From contig PSMW01000004.1 in assembly GCA_040290295.1 (NCBI GenBank), positions 62,001 through 126,000 on the forward strand: a stretch of DNA of 64,000 bases, read 5' to 3'. The notes under the pieces are model-generated. The model was not told the origin of the DNA. It worked only from the letters and a program-made list of their open reading frames with translations, and searched no databases. Origin of the DNA: CAADGV01 sp040290295 (GTDB lineage: Bacteria > Bacteroidota > Ignavibacteria > UBA10030 > UBA6906). Positions 26,826 to 34,924 of this stretch are shown in pieces; positions within the stretch are counted from its first letter, which is position 1, and the number at the start of each line of letters is the position of its first letter. A program made the position numbers and the translations under genes.

Positions 26826-27947
26826 ATGAGACAGAAAGAGGATGCACCGGAACCTTCGGAGGACGCGAGCTACATGCGCGAATGTCTCACGTTAGGACGA
26901 AAGGGAACGGGCTTCGTTAGCCCGAATCCGCTCGTTGGCGCTGTGCTCGTGCACGATGGTCGCGTGGTTGCCCGTGGCTATCACCGCATCTTCGGAGGCC
27001 CACACGCAGAAGTCGAGTGCTTGCGTCGCTTCAAGCACGATGCTTCATCAAGCACACTCTATGTCAACCTTGAACCGTGTTCGCATTACGGCAAGACGCC
27101 GCCCTGTGTCGATCTCATCGTCCAAAGGGGAATCCGTCGCGTCGTTGTCGGCATGCAAGATCCGAATCCTCTAGTTTCTGGTCGTAGCATTCGAAAGCTC
27201 CGCCGCGCCGGCATCGAGGTGCGCGTGGGTGTGCTGAGGAAAGAGGCTGAAGAACTGAATCGTACGTTCATCAAACATATTACGACGGGACTTCCTTACG
27301 TTCACGTCAAGATAGCGCAAACAGCAGATGGCTTCATCGCCTCGCGCAAGCGGATGCGAGGCTACATTACGTCCTCCCACGCGTTGAAGCAGGTGCATTG
27401 CTGGCGAGCTGAATACGATGCCGTTCTCGTCGGCGCACGAACGCTCACGATCGACAATCCGCAGTTGAATGTACGCTTCACGCACGGGCGAGATCCTGCA
27501 GTTGTTGTCGTTGACGGACGACTTTTCGTAAGCGGGAAGGAACGCGTCTTCCGCTCTGCACGAGCCAGACGGATATTCGTATGCACGACCAACGATGCTC
27601 TCCAACAACATAAAGCAAAGGCTGCCTTGCTCGTATCTCTCGGTGTAAGTGTTCTTCCGTTCCAAGGAGAACAGAATCGAATCGATCCCCGAGCGCTTCT
27701 GAAGAAGCTCTACCGGCTCGGGATAGCTTCTGTTCTTGTAGAGGGAGGGAGGGAAATATTCTCGCAGTTCATCGAACGCCGGTTGCTCGACGAACTCACG
27801 ATATTTTTTTCGCCCAAACGCTTTGGGCGCGGATTGCCAGCAATGTCGGATCGTGCACAGCAAAGCCTGATGAGATGGTTGAAGGGCAAGCAGTGCTTCG
27901 GTCAGACTGTAGGCAACGATTATATGCTCACCGCTCGCAAACAGTGA
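26826..27947 (+). CDS. ribD: Bifunctional diaminohydroxyphosphoribosylaminopyrimidine deaminase / uracil reductase RibD
   Basis: The 373-residue protein has an N-terminal zinc deaminase domain (GGPHAEVECL and NLEPCSHYGKTPPC supply His/Cys ligands; PNPLVGAVLV binding loop) and a C-terminal reductase domain (about 160-370; KIAQTADGFIAS, VLVGARTLTIDNPQLNVR, VEGGREIFSQF). It carries out steps two and three of riboflavin synthesis. ATG 26826 keeps the residues before MRECLTLGRKG that other RibD proteins have, but it has no Shine-Dalgarno and abuts the terminator T-run. ATG 26874 has GGAGGA 10 nt upstream and may be the real start. ribE follows 7 nt downstream. Confidence 0.92.
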   Translation: MRQKEDAPEPSEDASYMRECLTLGRKGTGFVSPNPLVGAVLVHDGRVVARGYHRIFGGPHAEVECLRRFKHDASSSTLYVNLEPCSHYGKTPPCVDLIVQRGIRRVVVGMQDPNPLVSGRSIRKLRRAGIEVRVGVLRKEAEELNRTFIKHITTGLPYVHVKIAQTADGFIASRKRMRGYITSSHALKQVHCWRAEYDAVLVGARTLTIDNPQLNVRFTHGRDPAVVVVDGRLFVSGKERVFRSARARRIFVCTTNDALQQHKAKAALLVSLGVSVLPFQGEQNRIDPRALLKKLYRLGIASVLVEGGREIFSQFIERRLLDELTIFFSPKRFGRGLPAMSDRAQQSLMRWLKGKQCFGQTVGNDYMLTARKQ

Positions 27948-27954
27948 GGAACCT

Positions 27955-28599
27955 ATGTTTACCGGCATCATCCAGGAGATCGGTCGAGTCGTTTCTCGAA
28001 CCAATGTCGGGGGTGGCATTCACTTCACCATCGAGGCTCCACAATCTGCGTCGGCACTTGCCGTCAACGATAGTGTTGCCATGAACGGCGTGTGCTTGAC
28101 CGTGATTGAACGGTCGTCGCATGCCTTCACCGTGGAAGCTGTGGAGGAAACGCTCAAGAAAACGACTCTTGCCCAATTGGATATTCAGCAACGCGTCAAT
28201 CTCGAATTGCCCTTGAAGGTGACCGAACGGCTTGGGGGCCATATCGTGCTCGGGCATGTGGATGGCGTGGGCGTCGTTACGAATATTGTACAACGAGAAA
28301 CGAGCTGGCTGTTTGAGTTCGCATTCCCATCAAACTTTCGGCGCTACATAATTCCTGTCGGTTCCATCGCCATCGATGGCGTGAGCCTTACTGTTGCGGA
28401 GCTGGGCGAGCACTGGCTACGCGTCTCCATCATCCCCCATACATGGTCGAACACCACATTTCAATTTTTGCACGTAGGAGAGAAGGTCAATCTGGAATTC
28501 GACGTGATCGGCAAATACATCGAAAGTTTGATGAGCGCGCAAACGCGGGAATCTTCTTTCGATGTCGCAACATTGCGAGCTTGGGGGTATGATGTGTGA
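27955..28599 (+). CDS. ribE: Riboflavin synthase alpha chain
   Basis: The 214-residue protein contains two lumazine-binding repeats, the first from MFTGIIQEIGRV to about 95 and the second from LGGHIVLGHVDGVG onward with IDGVSLTVAEL. It converts two 6,7-dimethyl-8-ribityllumazine molecules to riboflavin plus a pyrimidine. The ATG has GAGGAAC upstream and lies 7 nt after ribD, so the two are co-transcribed. ribBA and ribH are not in the window, and I see no FMN riboswitch upstream. Confidence 0.95.
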   Translation: MFTGIIQEIGRVVSRTNVGGGIHFTIEAPQSASALAVNDSVAMNGVCLTVIERSSHAFTVEAVEETLKKTTLAQLDIQQRVNLELPLKVTERLGGHIVLGHVDGVGVVTNIVQRETSWLFEFAFPSNFRRYIIPVGSIAIDGVSLTVAELGEHWLRVSIIPHTWSNTTFQFLHVGEKVNLEFDVIGKYIESLMSAQTRESSFDVATLRAWGYDV

Positions 28600-28685
28600 G
28601 GTGCCTGCATAATGTTCTTGATTCACACACGCGTTTTGAGTATTTTTCGATGCCAGATTTTTCCAAGTATTGATAAAGGTGTACG

Positions 28686-29045
28686 ATGTTCGGATTTCTC
28701 ATGGCTTTGGAAGTCCTCATCAGTATCCTCCTGATTATCGTTGTCCTCATGCAGGCAAGCAAGGGTGGTGGACTTGCGGGTACGTTCGGTGGCGGCAACG
28801 TTGGGATGATGTTCGGCGTGAGGCGCACAGCCGATTTCCTAATTAAGGCAACGCAAACATTGGCTGTCCTGTTCGGCGTGCTTGCGCTGATCATCAATAT
28901 CTTCTTCCTTCCACGCACAGGAGCGAACACTGAAAGCTTGCTTCAACGAAGCGCGCAACAACAAAGCGCGCCGGTGCCGACGGTGCCACAGCTCCCATCG
29001 CCACAGCAACCTGGCTCGACGCCGTCACAGGCCCCTGCGAAATAG
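28686..29045 (+). CDS. secG: Preprotein translocase subunit SecG
   Basis: The 119-residue protein has the two-helix SecG fold: first helix MALEVLISILLIIVVLMQ, the cytoplasmic loop ASKGGGLAGTFGGGNVGMMFGVRR, then the second helix TLAVLFGVLALIINIFF. A Gln/Pro-rich tail (about 85-119) is a common addition in this group. SecG stimulates SecYEG translocation at the inner membrane. It lies just upstream of a tRNA-Lys gene, as secG often does. Confidence 0.94.
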   Translation: MFGFLMALEVLISILLIIVVLMQASKGGGLAGTFGGGNVGMMFGVRRTADFLIKATQTLAVLFGVLALIINIFFLPRTGANTESLLQRSAQQQSAPVPTVPQLPSPQQPGSTPSQAPAK

Positions 29046-29075
29046 GTACCGGGTGGATTCCTGAACGTGCTCGTT

Positions 29076-29148
29076 GCACCCATGGCTCAATTGGTAGAGC
29101 AACTGACTCTTAATCAGTGGGTTCCAGGTTCGAGTCCTGGTGGGTGCA
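29076..29148 (+). tRNA. tRNA-Lys (CTT)
   Basis: A 73-nt cloverleaf: acceptor gcaccca/tgggtgc, D arm gctc...gagc, anticodon arm actga-ctcttaa-tcagt with anticodon CTT (reads AAG), T arm ccagg-ttcgagt-cctgg and discriminator A at 29148. The genome does not encode the full CCA (aca follows), so CCA must be added by a nucleotidyltransferase. Confidence 0.97.
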
Positions 29149-29160
29149 CAGCATATAACA

Positions 29161-29196
29161 ATGCCAAGGAAACGCCCCCTTGGCATTTCTCGTTTT
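29161..29196 (+). terminator. Rho-independent terminator after tRNA-Lys
   Basis: A 9-bp perfect stem atgccaagg/ccttggcat with an 8-nt loop, 12 bases downstream of the tRNA, followed by ttctcgtttt. It lies inside an upstream-extended open frame of ygfZ, which argues that the ygfZ start is further downstream. Confidence 0.85.
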
Positions 29197-29274
29197 CATG
29201 GGTTGATGAACAACGCCTCGACGTTCAAATATCCCGGCACGGATAGGATGCAGGCATCGAGTAGGGGTTCTGCG

Positions 29275-30285
29275 ATGCACAAAGGCATCGCCGACGTGTA
29301 CACCGACATCGAAGCGGAGTACGATGCTGCGGTGAGGGCTGCTGCGCTGATCGATCAGTCAGCGATCGGAATGATCGAAATGCACGGCAGAGACGCACTC
29401 GATCTTCTCCATCGACTCTCGACAAACGATTTGCTACGCGTGGGTGTAGGAGGTGTTGCACCGAGTGTTCTCGTCACAGAAAAGGGGAGGGTCATCGACT
29501 ATCTCCACGTGCTCGTCTTTCCTGATCGCATCATGCTCCTTGTCTCCGCGGGGAATGAACAGCGGGTTGCTTCATGGATCGAGAAGTTCACCATTATGGA
29601 AGATGTGCGTTCCTACGTTGTGACCGATCGCTTCAGTTTGTTCACGTTGATCGGGCCCCCCGCAAAGCAGATCGGCGAACACCTTTTTGGATCGACGGTT
29701 GAATCGGGAAAACTCATCGTGGGTGAAATCGATGCAACGCTCGTGCACGCGTTTTACAGAAAGGAATTCGAGTCCGACTTGCTTGATATGATCGTCGAGC
29801 GGAGTGCTGCCGAAAAGGTGTGGAGATACCTCGCCGGTCGCCGACAGGAGTTGGGGGTTTCTTTGATGGGGGCGAGTGCATACGAGGTGTTCCGAATAAC
29901 GCGCGGCATGCCCCTGCTGGCACATGAGCTGTCGGACGCTTTCAATCCGTTCGAGGTTGGACTTCGCCATGCAATCAGCTTCACAAAAGGTTGCTATATA
30001 GGCCAAGAAGTGATTGCACGCCTCGAAACGTACCAGAAAGTTCAGCGCAGATTGGAGGGGATCGTCTTCGATCAGAACGCAAGCGTGCAGAGCGGTTCCA
30101 CTCTTGTGCACGCTGGAGAAGAAGTGGGCGTTCTGACGAGCAGCAGCAGTAAAGCCATTCGCGGTAGGCGATGCGGCTTGGCTGTACTCAAGATGCATCG
30201 CATTCACTCCGATGACCCCATTGGGATCGTTGGACCCCAAGGGACCGTTCAGGGCGTTTGTGCAACGCTCCCTGTTCTTTTGTAA
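29275..30285 (+). CDS. ygfZ: YgfZ/GcvT-like folate-binding protein
   Basis: The 336-residue protein has the aminomethyltransferase (GcvT) fold and the YgfZ fingerprint KGCYIGQEV near residue 238, whose Cys distinguishes YgfZ from GcvT. YgfZ uses tetrahydrofolate and helps to build or repair iron-sulfur clusters such as that of MiaB. The chosen start, ATG 29275, has AGGGG 7 nt upstream. ATGs at 29206 and 29248 are in frame but lack a good ribosome site, and the frame continues back through the terminator into the tRNA, which cannot be coding. Confidence 0.88.
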   Translation: MHKGIADVYTDIEAEYDAAVRAAALIDQSAIGMIEMHGRDALDLLHRLSTNDLLRVGVGGVAPSVLVTEKGRVIDYLHVLVFPDRIMLLVSAGNEQRVASWIEKFTIMEDVRSYVVTDRFSLFTLIGPPAKQIGEHLFGSTVESGKLIVGEIDATLVHAFYRKEFESDLLDMIVERSAAEKVWRYLAGRRQELGVSLMGASAYEVFRITRGMPLLAHELSDAFNPFEVGLRHAISFTKGCYIGQEVIARLETYQKVQRRLEGIVFDQNASVQSGSTLVHAGEEVGVLTSSSSKAIRGRRCGLAVLKMHRIHSDDPIGIVGPQGTVQGVCATLPVLL

Positions 30286-30321
30286 CTGACACCATCACAT
30301 ACATGTACCACGAGGGGATGC

Positions 30322-31176
30322 ATGAGACTGAAGTTCTCTGCAGAAGACATTGAACGGTGGCGCGACCGAACGTACAGACGGACCGCACGATTTGCAATCA
30401 CCAACGAGAAGCAAGCCCTCGCTTTTATCAACAGTGTAGGGTTTTGTCTTGCGTCGAAAGCCGACGGACTCGAATTGCCGAATTTGTGGGAAGCGCTTGT
30501 TGGAAGGAAAAACTCTCACGACGCACGTTCGGATCGGAGCTATTATCTATCATACGCGTGGGACATTCACCACATTCTGCCGAATCACAACAGCGTGTAT
30601 TACGGCAAGCTCTTTCGTCGCAGACCAACCCTCGTCTCGCGAGAATACTTCCCTTATTTTTATGCCCTTGCCAAGCGCACAGGTGCAAAAGACGAATATC
30701 TCACAGAGTTTTCGCAAGGGAACCTCAGCGCACTGGCAAAGCACCTCATGGACATCCTTGTCCGCCGGTCACCCTTGACCACGAAAGAGCTTCGCACGAT
30801 CCTGGCAACGGAAAGCAAGAAACACGTCGATGGATTGGATCGAGCACTCGACGAATTGCAGAGAAACATGTATATCTGCCGACTCGTCGGGAGCACGCAG
30901 CGCTTCGGCGCCGCGTGGGCGCCCGTGCTGAAAATGTTTGGGAAGGAAGTTCGCAAGGCGAGAAAGATTTCCGTAGAGGACGCTCGCTGCAAGCTGCTCG
31001 AAAAATACTTCAGAAACCAACTGATCACATCCGTCGAAACCATCCACAAGGTCCTTGGATGGTCGAGAAAGGACATCTATCATACATTGGGACAGCTCAT
31101 ACGGAACGGCATCATTACACCCTGCACCGCTTTCGACGGAGAGAAGGGGAAGTGGTACTGCATCATTCGCGCGTAG
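30322..31176 (+). CDS. Winged-helix protein, possibly AlkZ-related
   Basis: The 284-residue product is rich in basic residues and looks like a string of winged-helix units: an N-terminal segment with AFINSVGFCLASK, a middle part LTTKELRTILATESKKHVDGLDRALDELQRNMYICRL and a C-terminal TSVETIHKVLGWSRKDIYHTLGQLIRNGIITP. The order and the N-terminal pattern recall AlkZ/YcaQ-related proteins (HTH_42 family, DNA glycosylases that unhook interstrand crosslinks), but I cannot see the catalytic QΦD/Q motif with certainty. It is cytoplasmic and probably binds DNA. The ATG has GAGGGG upstream. It lies 7 nt before the LOG gene and is probably co-transcribed with it. Confidence 0.6.
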   Translation: MRLKFSAEDIERWRDRTYRRTARFAITNEKQALAFINSVGFCLASKADGLELPNLWEALVGRKNSHDARSDRSYYLSYAWDIHHILPNHNSVYYGKLFRRRPTLVSREYFPYFYALAKRTGAKDEYLTEFSQGNLSALAKHLMDILVRRSPLTTKELRTILATESKKHVDGLDRALDELQRNMYICRLVGSTQRFGAAWAPVLKMFGKEVRKARKISVEDARCKLLEKYFRNQLITSVETIHKVLGWSRKDIYHTLGQLIRNGIITPCTAFDGEKGKWYCIIRA

Positions 31177-31183
31177 GGACGCT

Positions 31184-32017
31184 ATGAAAAAACAAATGCA
31201 AGAAAAGCCGCCGAAGGCATACAAGAATGCCGACTTTCTCAATAGCCACGATGCACGCATTATCCGCATCATGGCTGAGTTCTTGGAGCCGCACGCGAGG
31301 TTTCGCCACGAGCGCATAACAGACACGATCGTCTTCTTTGGCTCGGCACGTATTCAGGAGCGTAAGCATGCACTCGCACACCTCAAGGACGTCGAGGCAT
31401 TGCTCGCCAAAACCCGCAAACCCACAAAAAAGCTGCTGTTGGAATACCGCTCCGCTCAGACTGCTGTGGAGATGTCGAAGTACTATCATGACTGCGTAGA
31501 GCTTTCACGTTTACTCACTGCGTGGTCAAAGACTCTGAACCACTCGCATCGTTTCGTGGTTTGCTCAGGTGGCGGACCAGGTATCATGGAGGCTGCGAAC
31601 AAAGGTGCCGCATTGGCGAAGGGGAAATCGATAGGACTCAATATCAGCCTGCCGTTCGAACAATACGCGAACGGCTATATCACCCCCAGCTTGAATTTCG
31701 AGTTCCATTACTTCTTCATGAGGAAATTTTGGTTCGCCTATCTCGCCAAGGCGTTGGTCGTATTCCCTGGCGGATTCGGAACGATGGATGAGTTGTTCGA
31801 AATTCTCACGCTCCTTCAGACCGATAAGATCAAGAAGAAGATGACGGTGGTGATTTACGGCTCTGATTATTGGAAGCGCGTTATCAATTTCGATGAAATT
31901 GTTAGAACGGGGATGGCCTCGCCGGAAGACTTGTCATTGTTTCGATACTGCGACGACCCTCGTGAAGCATTCGAGTATCTGAAAGAATCGCTGCTCAAGA
32001 ATTATCCAACAGCGTGA
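31184..32017 (+). CDS. LOG family (TIGR00730-like) nucleotide phosphoribohydrolase
   Basis: The 277-residue protein contains the two defining motifs of the LOG family: GGGPGIMEAANKGA (near 129) and PGGFGTMDELFE (near 197), which form the nucleotide-binding and catalytic site, plus FFGSARIQERK in the first beta strand. LOG enzymes split nucleoside monophosphates, including cytokinin nucleotides, into base and ribose 5-phosphate; many bacterial members are misnamed lysine decarboxylases. About 60 additional N-terminal residues and an inserted helical segment (LLAKTRKPTKKLLLEYRSA) make it longer than plant LOGs, as in a known bacterial subgroup. AGGGA precedes the ATG. Confidence 0.87.
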   Translation: MKKQMQEKPPKAYKNADFLNSHDARIIRIMAEFLEPHARFRHERITDTIVFFGSARIQERKHALAHLKDVEALLAKTRKPTKKLLLEYRSAQTAVEMSKYYHDCVELSRLLTAWSKTLNHSHRFVVCSGGGPGIMEAANKGAALAKGKSIGLNISLPFEQYANGYITPSLNFEFHYFFMRKFWFAYLAKALVVFPGGFGTMDELFEILTLLQTDKIKKKMTVVIYGSDYWKRVINFDEIVRTGMASPEDLSLFRYCDDPREAFEYLKESLLKNYPTA

Positions 32018-32254
32018 GGGATGGTCACCCCACCAGTATCGCACGATGCGGTTCTGCTCGAGATAGTTTCGCTCATCGTGGCTCGGCGGTAGCAAGAGGG
32101 AAACTCGGAAAGCAAGGTTACACGAAGCACATTGAACTCACAGAAGCGATCCACCCCTTTGAATCCCGTACAGCTCGTGACGCTAGCAAAACTTTAAGCG
32201 TCAAGAGCAACCTCTTGCATCTTCATGGTTGAAACTGTAGATTAAAATAGAGTA

Positions 32255-32625
32255 GGGGATGACTTGGATTCGACGTGGAGGAAGATGGTCAAGAACGCAT
32301 ACCGTGCTCTCCGCGTCGCACGATAATAAAGCGGAAAACCATAAGTGCCAACTACAACTACGCACTCGCTGCTTAATTAACAAGGCAGCACGTCTCTTGC
32401 GTCCTCGCCTGTCGGGATGCGATGAGACGCCGACATGAGGCAGGATAACGTCATCCGTTCCTCCAGCAGATGACGTGAACCTCGCCGCAAGCGGGGATAC
32501 TGGAGGTAGTCGTGCCGATGTCCTGTTTGTCGGATGCGGCTCGATGAGATGTCGAAGACAAACTATGTATGTAGTGTTCTTGATGGTCTTCTCTTCGGAC
32601 GCGGGTTCGACTCCCGCCATCTCCA
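32255..32625 (+). ncRNA. ssrA: Transfer-messenger RNA (tmRNA)
   Basis: One-piece tmRNA of about 371 nt. The 5' end ggggatgacttggattcgac is the standard tmRNA opening, and its first seven bases pair with catctcc at 32618-32624 to form the acceptor stem. The T arm is gcggg-ttcgact-cccgc. The internal reading frame starts at a GCC resume codon at 32347 and encodes ANYNYALAA, then TAA at 32374-32376, with a second in-phase TAA after one codon pair. The 3' CCA is not encoded (cga follows the discriminator A). A taaaat at 32243-32248 is a possible -10 box seven bases before the start. Confidence 0.96.
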
Positions 32626-32627
32626 CG

Positions 32628-32666
32628 AACGCTTCTCCGGATCTCGGTAGAAGCGTTTTTGTTTTT
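32628..32666 (+). terminator. Rho-independent terminator of the tmRNA gene
   Basis: Perfect 9-bp stem aacgcttct/agaagcgtt with a 12-nt loop, starting 2 bases after the tmRNA end, followed by tttgttttt. Confidence 0.9.
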
Positions 32667-32707
32667 GCGTCTTGCAAGTCATTGCTAAAGTCGTTACTTA
32701 CATTTCC

Positions 32708-33562
32708 ATGAGAAGCAGTATACGATTCGTGAAGATGTCGGGGGCGGGAAATGATTTCGTCGTCGTTGACGACATGCGGCAGGAGATTCGTTGCGACAAA
32801 TCGAAACTCGCCGTTGCCCTCTGTGCACCACACACGGGCATCGGTGCCGATGGCGCATTGTTCATCGAACCGAGTGAGAGAGCCGATTTCTTCATGCGAT
32901 ACTACAACGCCGATGGAACCTACGGCGGTATGTGCGGCAATGGCGGGCGTTGCGCGGCACGCTATGCCTACATTGCCGGCATCGCCCGCACACCAATGAC
33001 ATTCGAGGCACTCGACCATGTGTACGCAGCTAACATCGTTGATGCGAACGTCAAGCTGCGGATGAAGGACCCTACTATTTTTCAAGCGCGCTCTGTGCGC
33101 ATTGGCGACAGAACGATCGATGGAGTATTTATCGATACAGGCTCGCCGCACTTCGTCGCTGAAGCTGCACACCTCAATGACGTCGATGTCAGGCAGCATG
33201 GACGGAGTATTCGTTTTGCAGCAGCGTTCGCGCCCGATGGTTGCAATGCAAACTTCGTCGAATTACTGCAGGATGGCACCGTTCGAATCAGGACATACGA
33301 GCGTGGAGTGGAAGCGGAGACACTCGCGTGCGGAACCGGCTGCATTGCCGCGGCTCTTGCATTGGCACAGAAGTACAACATGGAGTCCCCGGTACGACTC
33401 AAGGTGAGGAGTGGAGAGGAGCTTAGGGTATATGTGCAGAGGGTCAATGATCGGTTTACGGATGTGCATTTGGAAGGGAGCGCGCATTTTTTGTTCGCCG
33501 GTACCGTAACGTACGAGTCCGAAACGAACGCAATAGTCGATTCACCCGATATTGTGAAATAA
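32708..33562 (+). CDS. dapF: Diaminopimelate epimerase
   Basis: The 284-residue protein has both catalytic cysteines in their motifs: C76 in MCGNGGRC and C208 in ACGTGC, and the N-terminal MSGAGNDFVVVD motif. It interconverts LL- and meso-diaminopimelate for lysine and peptidoglycan synthesis. ATG 32708 gives the normal family N-terminus; an upstream in-frame ATG at 32672 lies next to the tmRNA terminator and is less likely. The stop overlaps the next start (taatg). Confidence 0.95.
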   Translation: MRSSIRFVKMSGAGNDFVVVDDMRQEIRCDKSKLAVALCAPHTGIGADGALFIEPSERADFFMRYYNADGTYGGMCGNGGRCAARYAYIAGIARTPMTFEALDHVYAANIVDANVKLRMKDPTIFQARSVRIGDRTIDGVFIDTGSPHFVAEAAHLNDVDVRQHGRSIRFAAAFAPDGCNANFVELLQDGTVRIRTYERGVEAETLACGTGCIAAALALAQKYNMESPVRLKVRSGEELRVYVQRVNDRFTDVHLEGSAHFLFAGTVTYESETNAIVDSPDIVK

Positions 33563-34482
33563 TGTTCGTCTTTGCCTTGCCGACATTCACGTTTATCATC
33601 AATCCTGTAGCCGGGAAAGGAAAGGGCCGGAAACTCATACATCCCCTCGAACGGGAAATCACATTGAGGCGCTTGAATGCAGAGATTGTCCTCAGTGAGC
33701 GGCAGGGGCACGCGCAAGAGCTTGCACGGGCATCGAGCGCCGACGTCATCGTTGCTGTTGGCGGCGATGGGACGGTCAACGAAGTTGTCAATGGCATGAT
33801 CGATACAGAGAAGACGCTCGGCGTTATACCGAATGGGTCTGGCAATGATCTGGTGAAGTCTCTTGGGATACCCGCCGATATGCGTTCAGCCCTCGATGTG
33901 CTTGTGGCATGTTACACAAGAAGAATCGATGCTGCGAGCGTGTTCTGTTCGGGCAACTCGACCGCACGATACTTTGTTAATGGAGTGGGCATTGGGTTTG
34001 ACGCGGCGGTTGCCGAACGAACGACATCGATGAAGTACTGGAGTGGTTTTCTCCTGTACCTGGTCGCTGTACTTCAAACCCTTGGTAAGTATGAGTCCCC
34101 GTGCTTCTCCATCCGCCTGGATGGCGCATCGATGGGGGGCAAAAAGTTGCTCATTGCTATCGGCAACGGGCGTTGTGCCGGCGGCGGCTTCTACCTGACA
34201 CCTGATGCCGATGTGACGGATGGAGTGCTCGATGTATGTCTCATCGATGATCTTTCAATCCCCAACATCCTCCGTGTAATGCCAAGAGTGATGAAGGGGG
34301 CGCATCGAACATTTCCCGGCGTGCAATTTGTTCGAACCGCCTCGATCGAAGTCTCGGCATCAGCCCCTTTTGTTGTTCATGCCGATGGGGAGATTGTAGG
34401 GAAGAGTACAACGGACGTAAAAGTTCATATACTGCCAGCCATTCTGAATGTGATCGTTCATGCGAGATTCCAAAGTGAGTAA
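33562..34482 (+). CDS. Diacylglycerol kinase-like lipid kinase
   Basis: The 306-residue protein belongs to the DagK/YegS/BmrU catalytic family: FIINPVAGKGKG at the N-terminus binds phosphate, VAVGGDGTVNEVVNG is the nucleotide motif, and GVIPNGSGNDLVKSLGI follows. It phosphorylates a diacylglycerol or sphingoid-like lipid at the inner membrane; the substrate cannot be told from sequence. The start overlaps the dapF stop by one base, and the last 23 bases overlap the Rieske gene, so all four genes from dapF to cytochrome b are translationally linked. Confidence 0.88.
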   Translation: MFVFALPTFTFIINPVAGKGKGRKLIHPLEREITLRRLNAEIVLSERQGHAQELARASSADVIVAVGGDGTVNEVVNGMIDTEKTLGVIPNGSGNDLVKSLGIPADMRSALDVLVACYTRRIDAASVFCSGNSTARYFVNGVGIGFDAAVAERTTSMKYWSGFLLYLVAVLQTLGKYESPCFSIRLDGASMGGKKLLIAIGNGRCAGGGFYLTPDADVTDGVLDVCLIDDLSIPNILRVMPRVMKGAHRTFPGVQFVRTASIEVSASAPFVVHADGEIVGKSTTDVKVHILPAILNVIVHARFQSE

Positions 34483-34924
34483 GGGGGAAAAGCACCAACA
34501 GCGACGAGACGTGCTGAAGTGGCTTCTCGGCACTTGGAGCATCGCTGTCGCTGCACCCGGACTGAAATCACTTCTCGAATATGTAACGCCGAGAAAACCG
34601 CAATCCACCCAAACGCTGATACAGCGTATTGCATCGACGGCTGACCTTGAACCTAACACTGCCAAGGTCTTCAAGGTGAATAAGGATCCGGTGATCGTGG
34701 TTCACACAGCGACAGGGCAATTCAAAGCATTCAATGCTCGCTGTACACATCTCGGTTGTGTTGTGCAGTTTTCACCGGACGAGACACCACCACATTTTAT
34801 CTGCAATTGCCATGGAAGTGAATTCGACATCAATGGCAAGAATATCGCTGGTCCTGCATCGCGGCCTCTAACGCCATACCGGGTCATCGTGCGAGAATCG
34901 AACATCCTCGTGGCAAAAATCTGA
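34460..34924 (+). CDS. Rieske iron-sulfur protein
   Basis: The 154-residue protein has an N-terminal anchor preceded by QRRDVLKW, a possible twin-arginine signal, and the Rieske cluster motifs CTHLGC (C95, H97, C100) and CNCHGS (C115, C117, H118). C95, H97, C115 and H118 bind the 2Fe-2S cluster; C100 and C117 form the stabilising disulfide. It works with the cytochrome b encoded one base downstream in a quinol-oxidising complex. It is short, without extra domains. Confidence 0.94.
   Translation: MRDSKVSKGEKHQQRRDVLKWLLGTWSIAVAAPGLKSLLEYVTPRKPQSTQTLIQRIASTADLEPNTAKVFKVNKDPVIVVHTATGQFKAFNARCTHLGCVVQFSPDETPPHFICNCHGSEFDINGKNIAGPASRPLTPYRVIVRESNILVAKI

Noticed and set aside
26762..26826. FMN riboswitch upstream of ribD
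   Set aside because: The space is only about 60 bases and is filled by a simple hairpin; the conserved FMN-box sequences are absent.
29140..29274. Upstream extension of ygfZ through the terminator into tRNA-Lys
   Set aside because: The first codons would lie in the tRNA 3' end and terminator stem; a better ribosome site precedes ATG 29275.
30357..31187. 276-codon plus-strand frame overlapping the winged-helix gene
   Set aside because: Alternative frame of the same DNA; the frame at 30322 has the ribosome site and helix-turn-helix patterns, this one has a shadow composition.
31184..32017. Lysine decarboxylase
   Set aside because: The PGGxGTxxE and GGGxGxMxA motifs define LOG-type phosphoribohydrolases; the old lysine decarboxylase name for this family is a misannotation.
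32201..33199. 332-codon minus-strand frame across tmRNA and dapF
   Set aside because: It would be antisense to the tmRNA, its terminator and dapF; composition is shadow-like.
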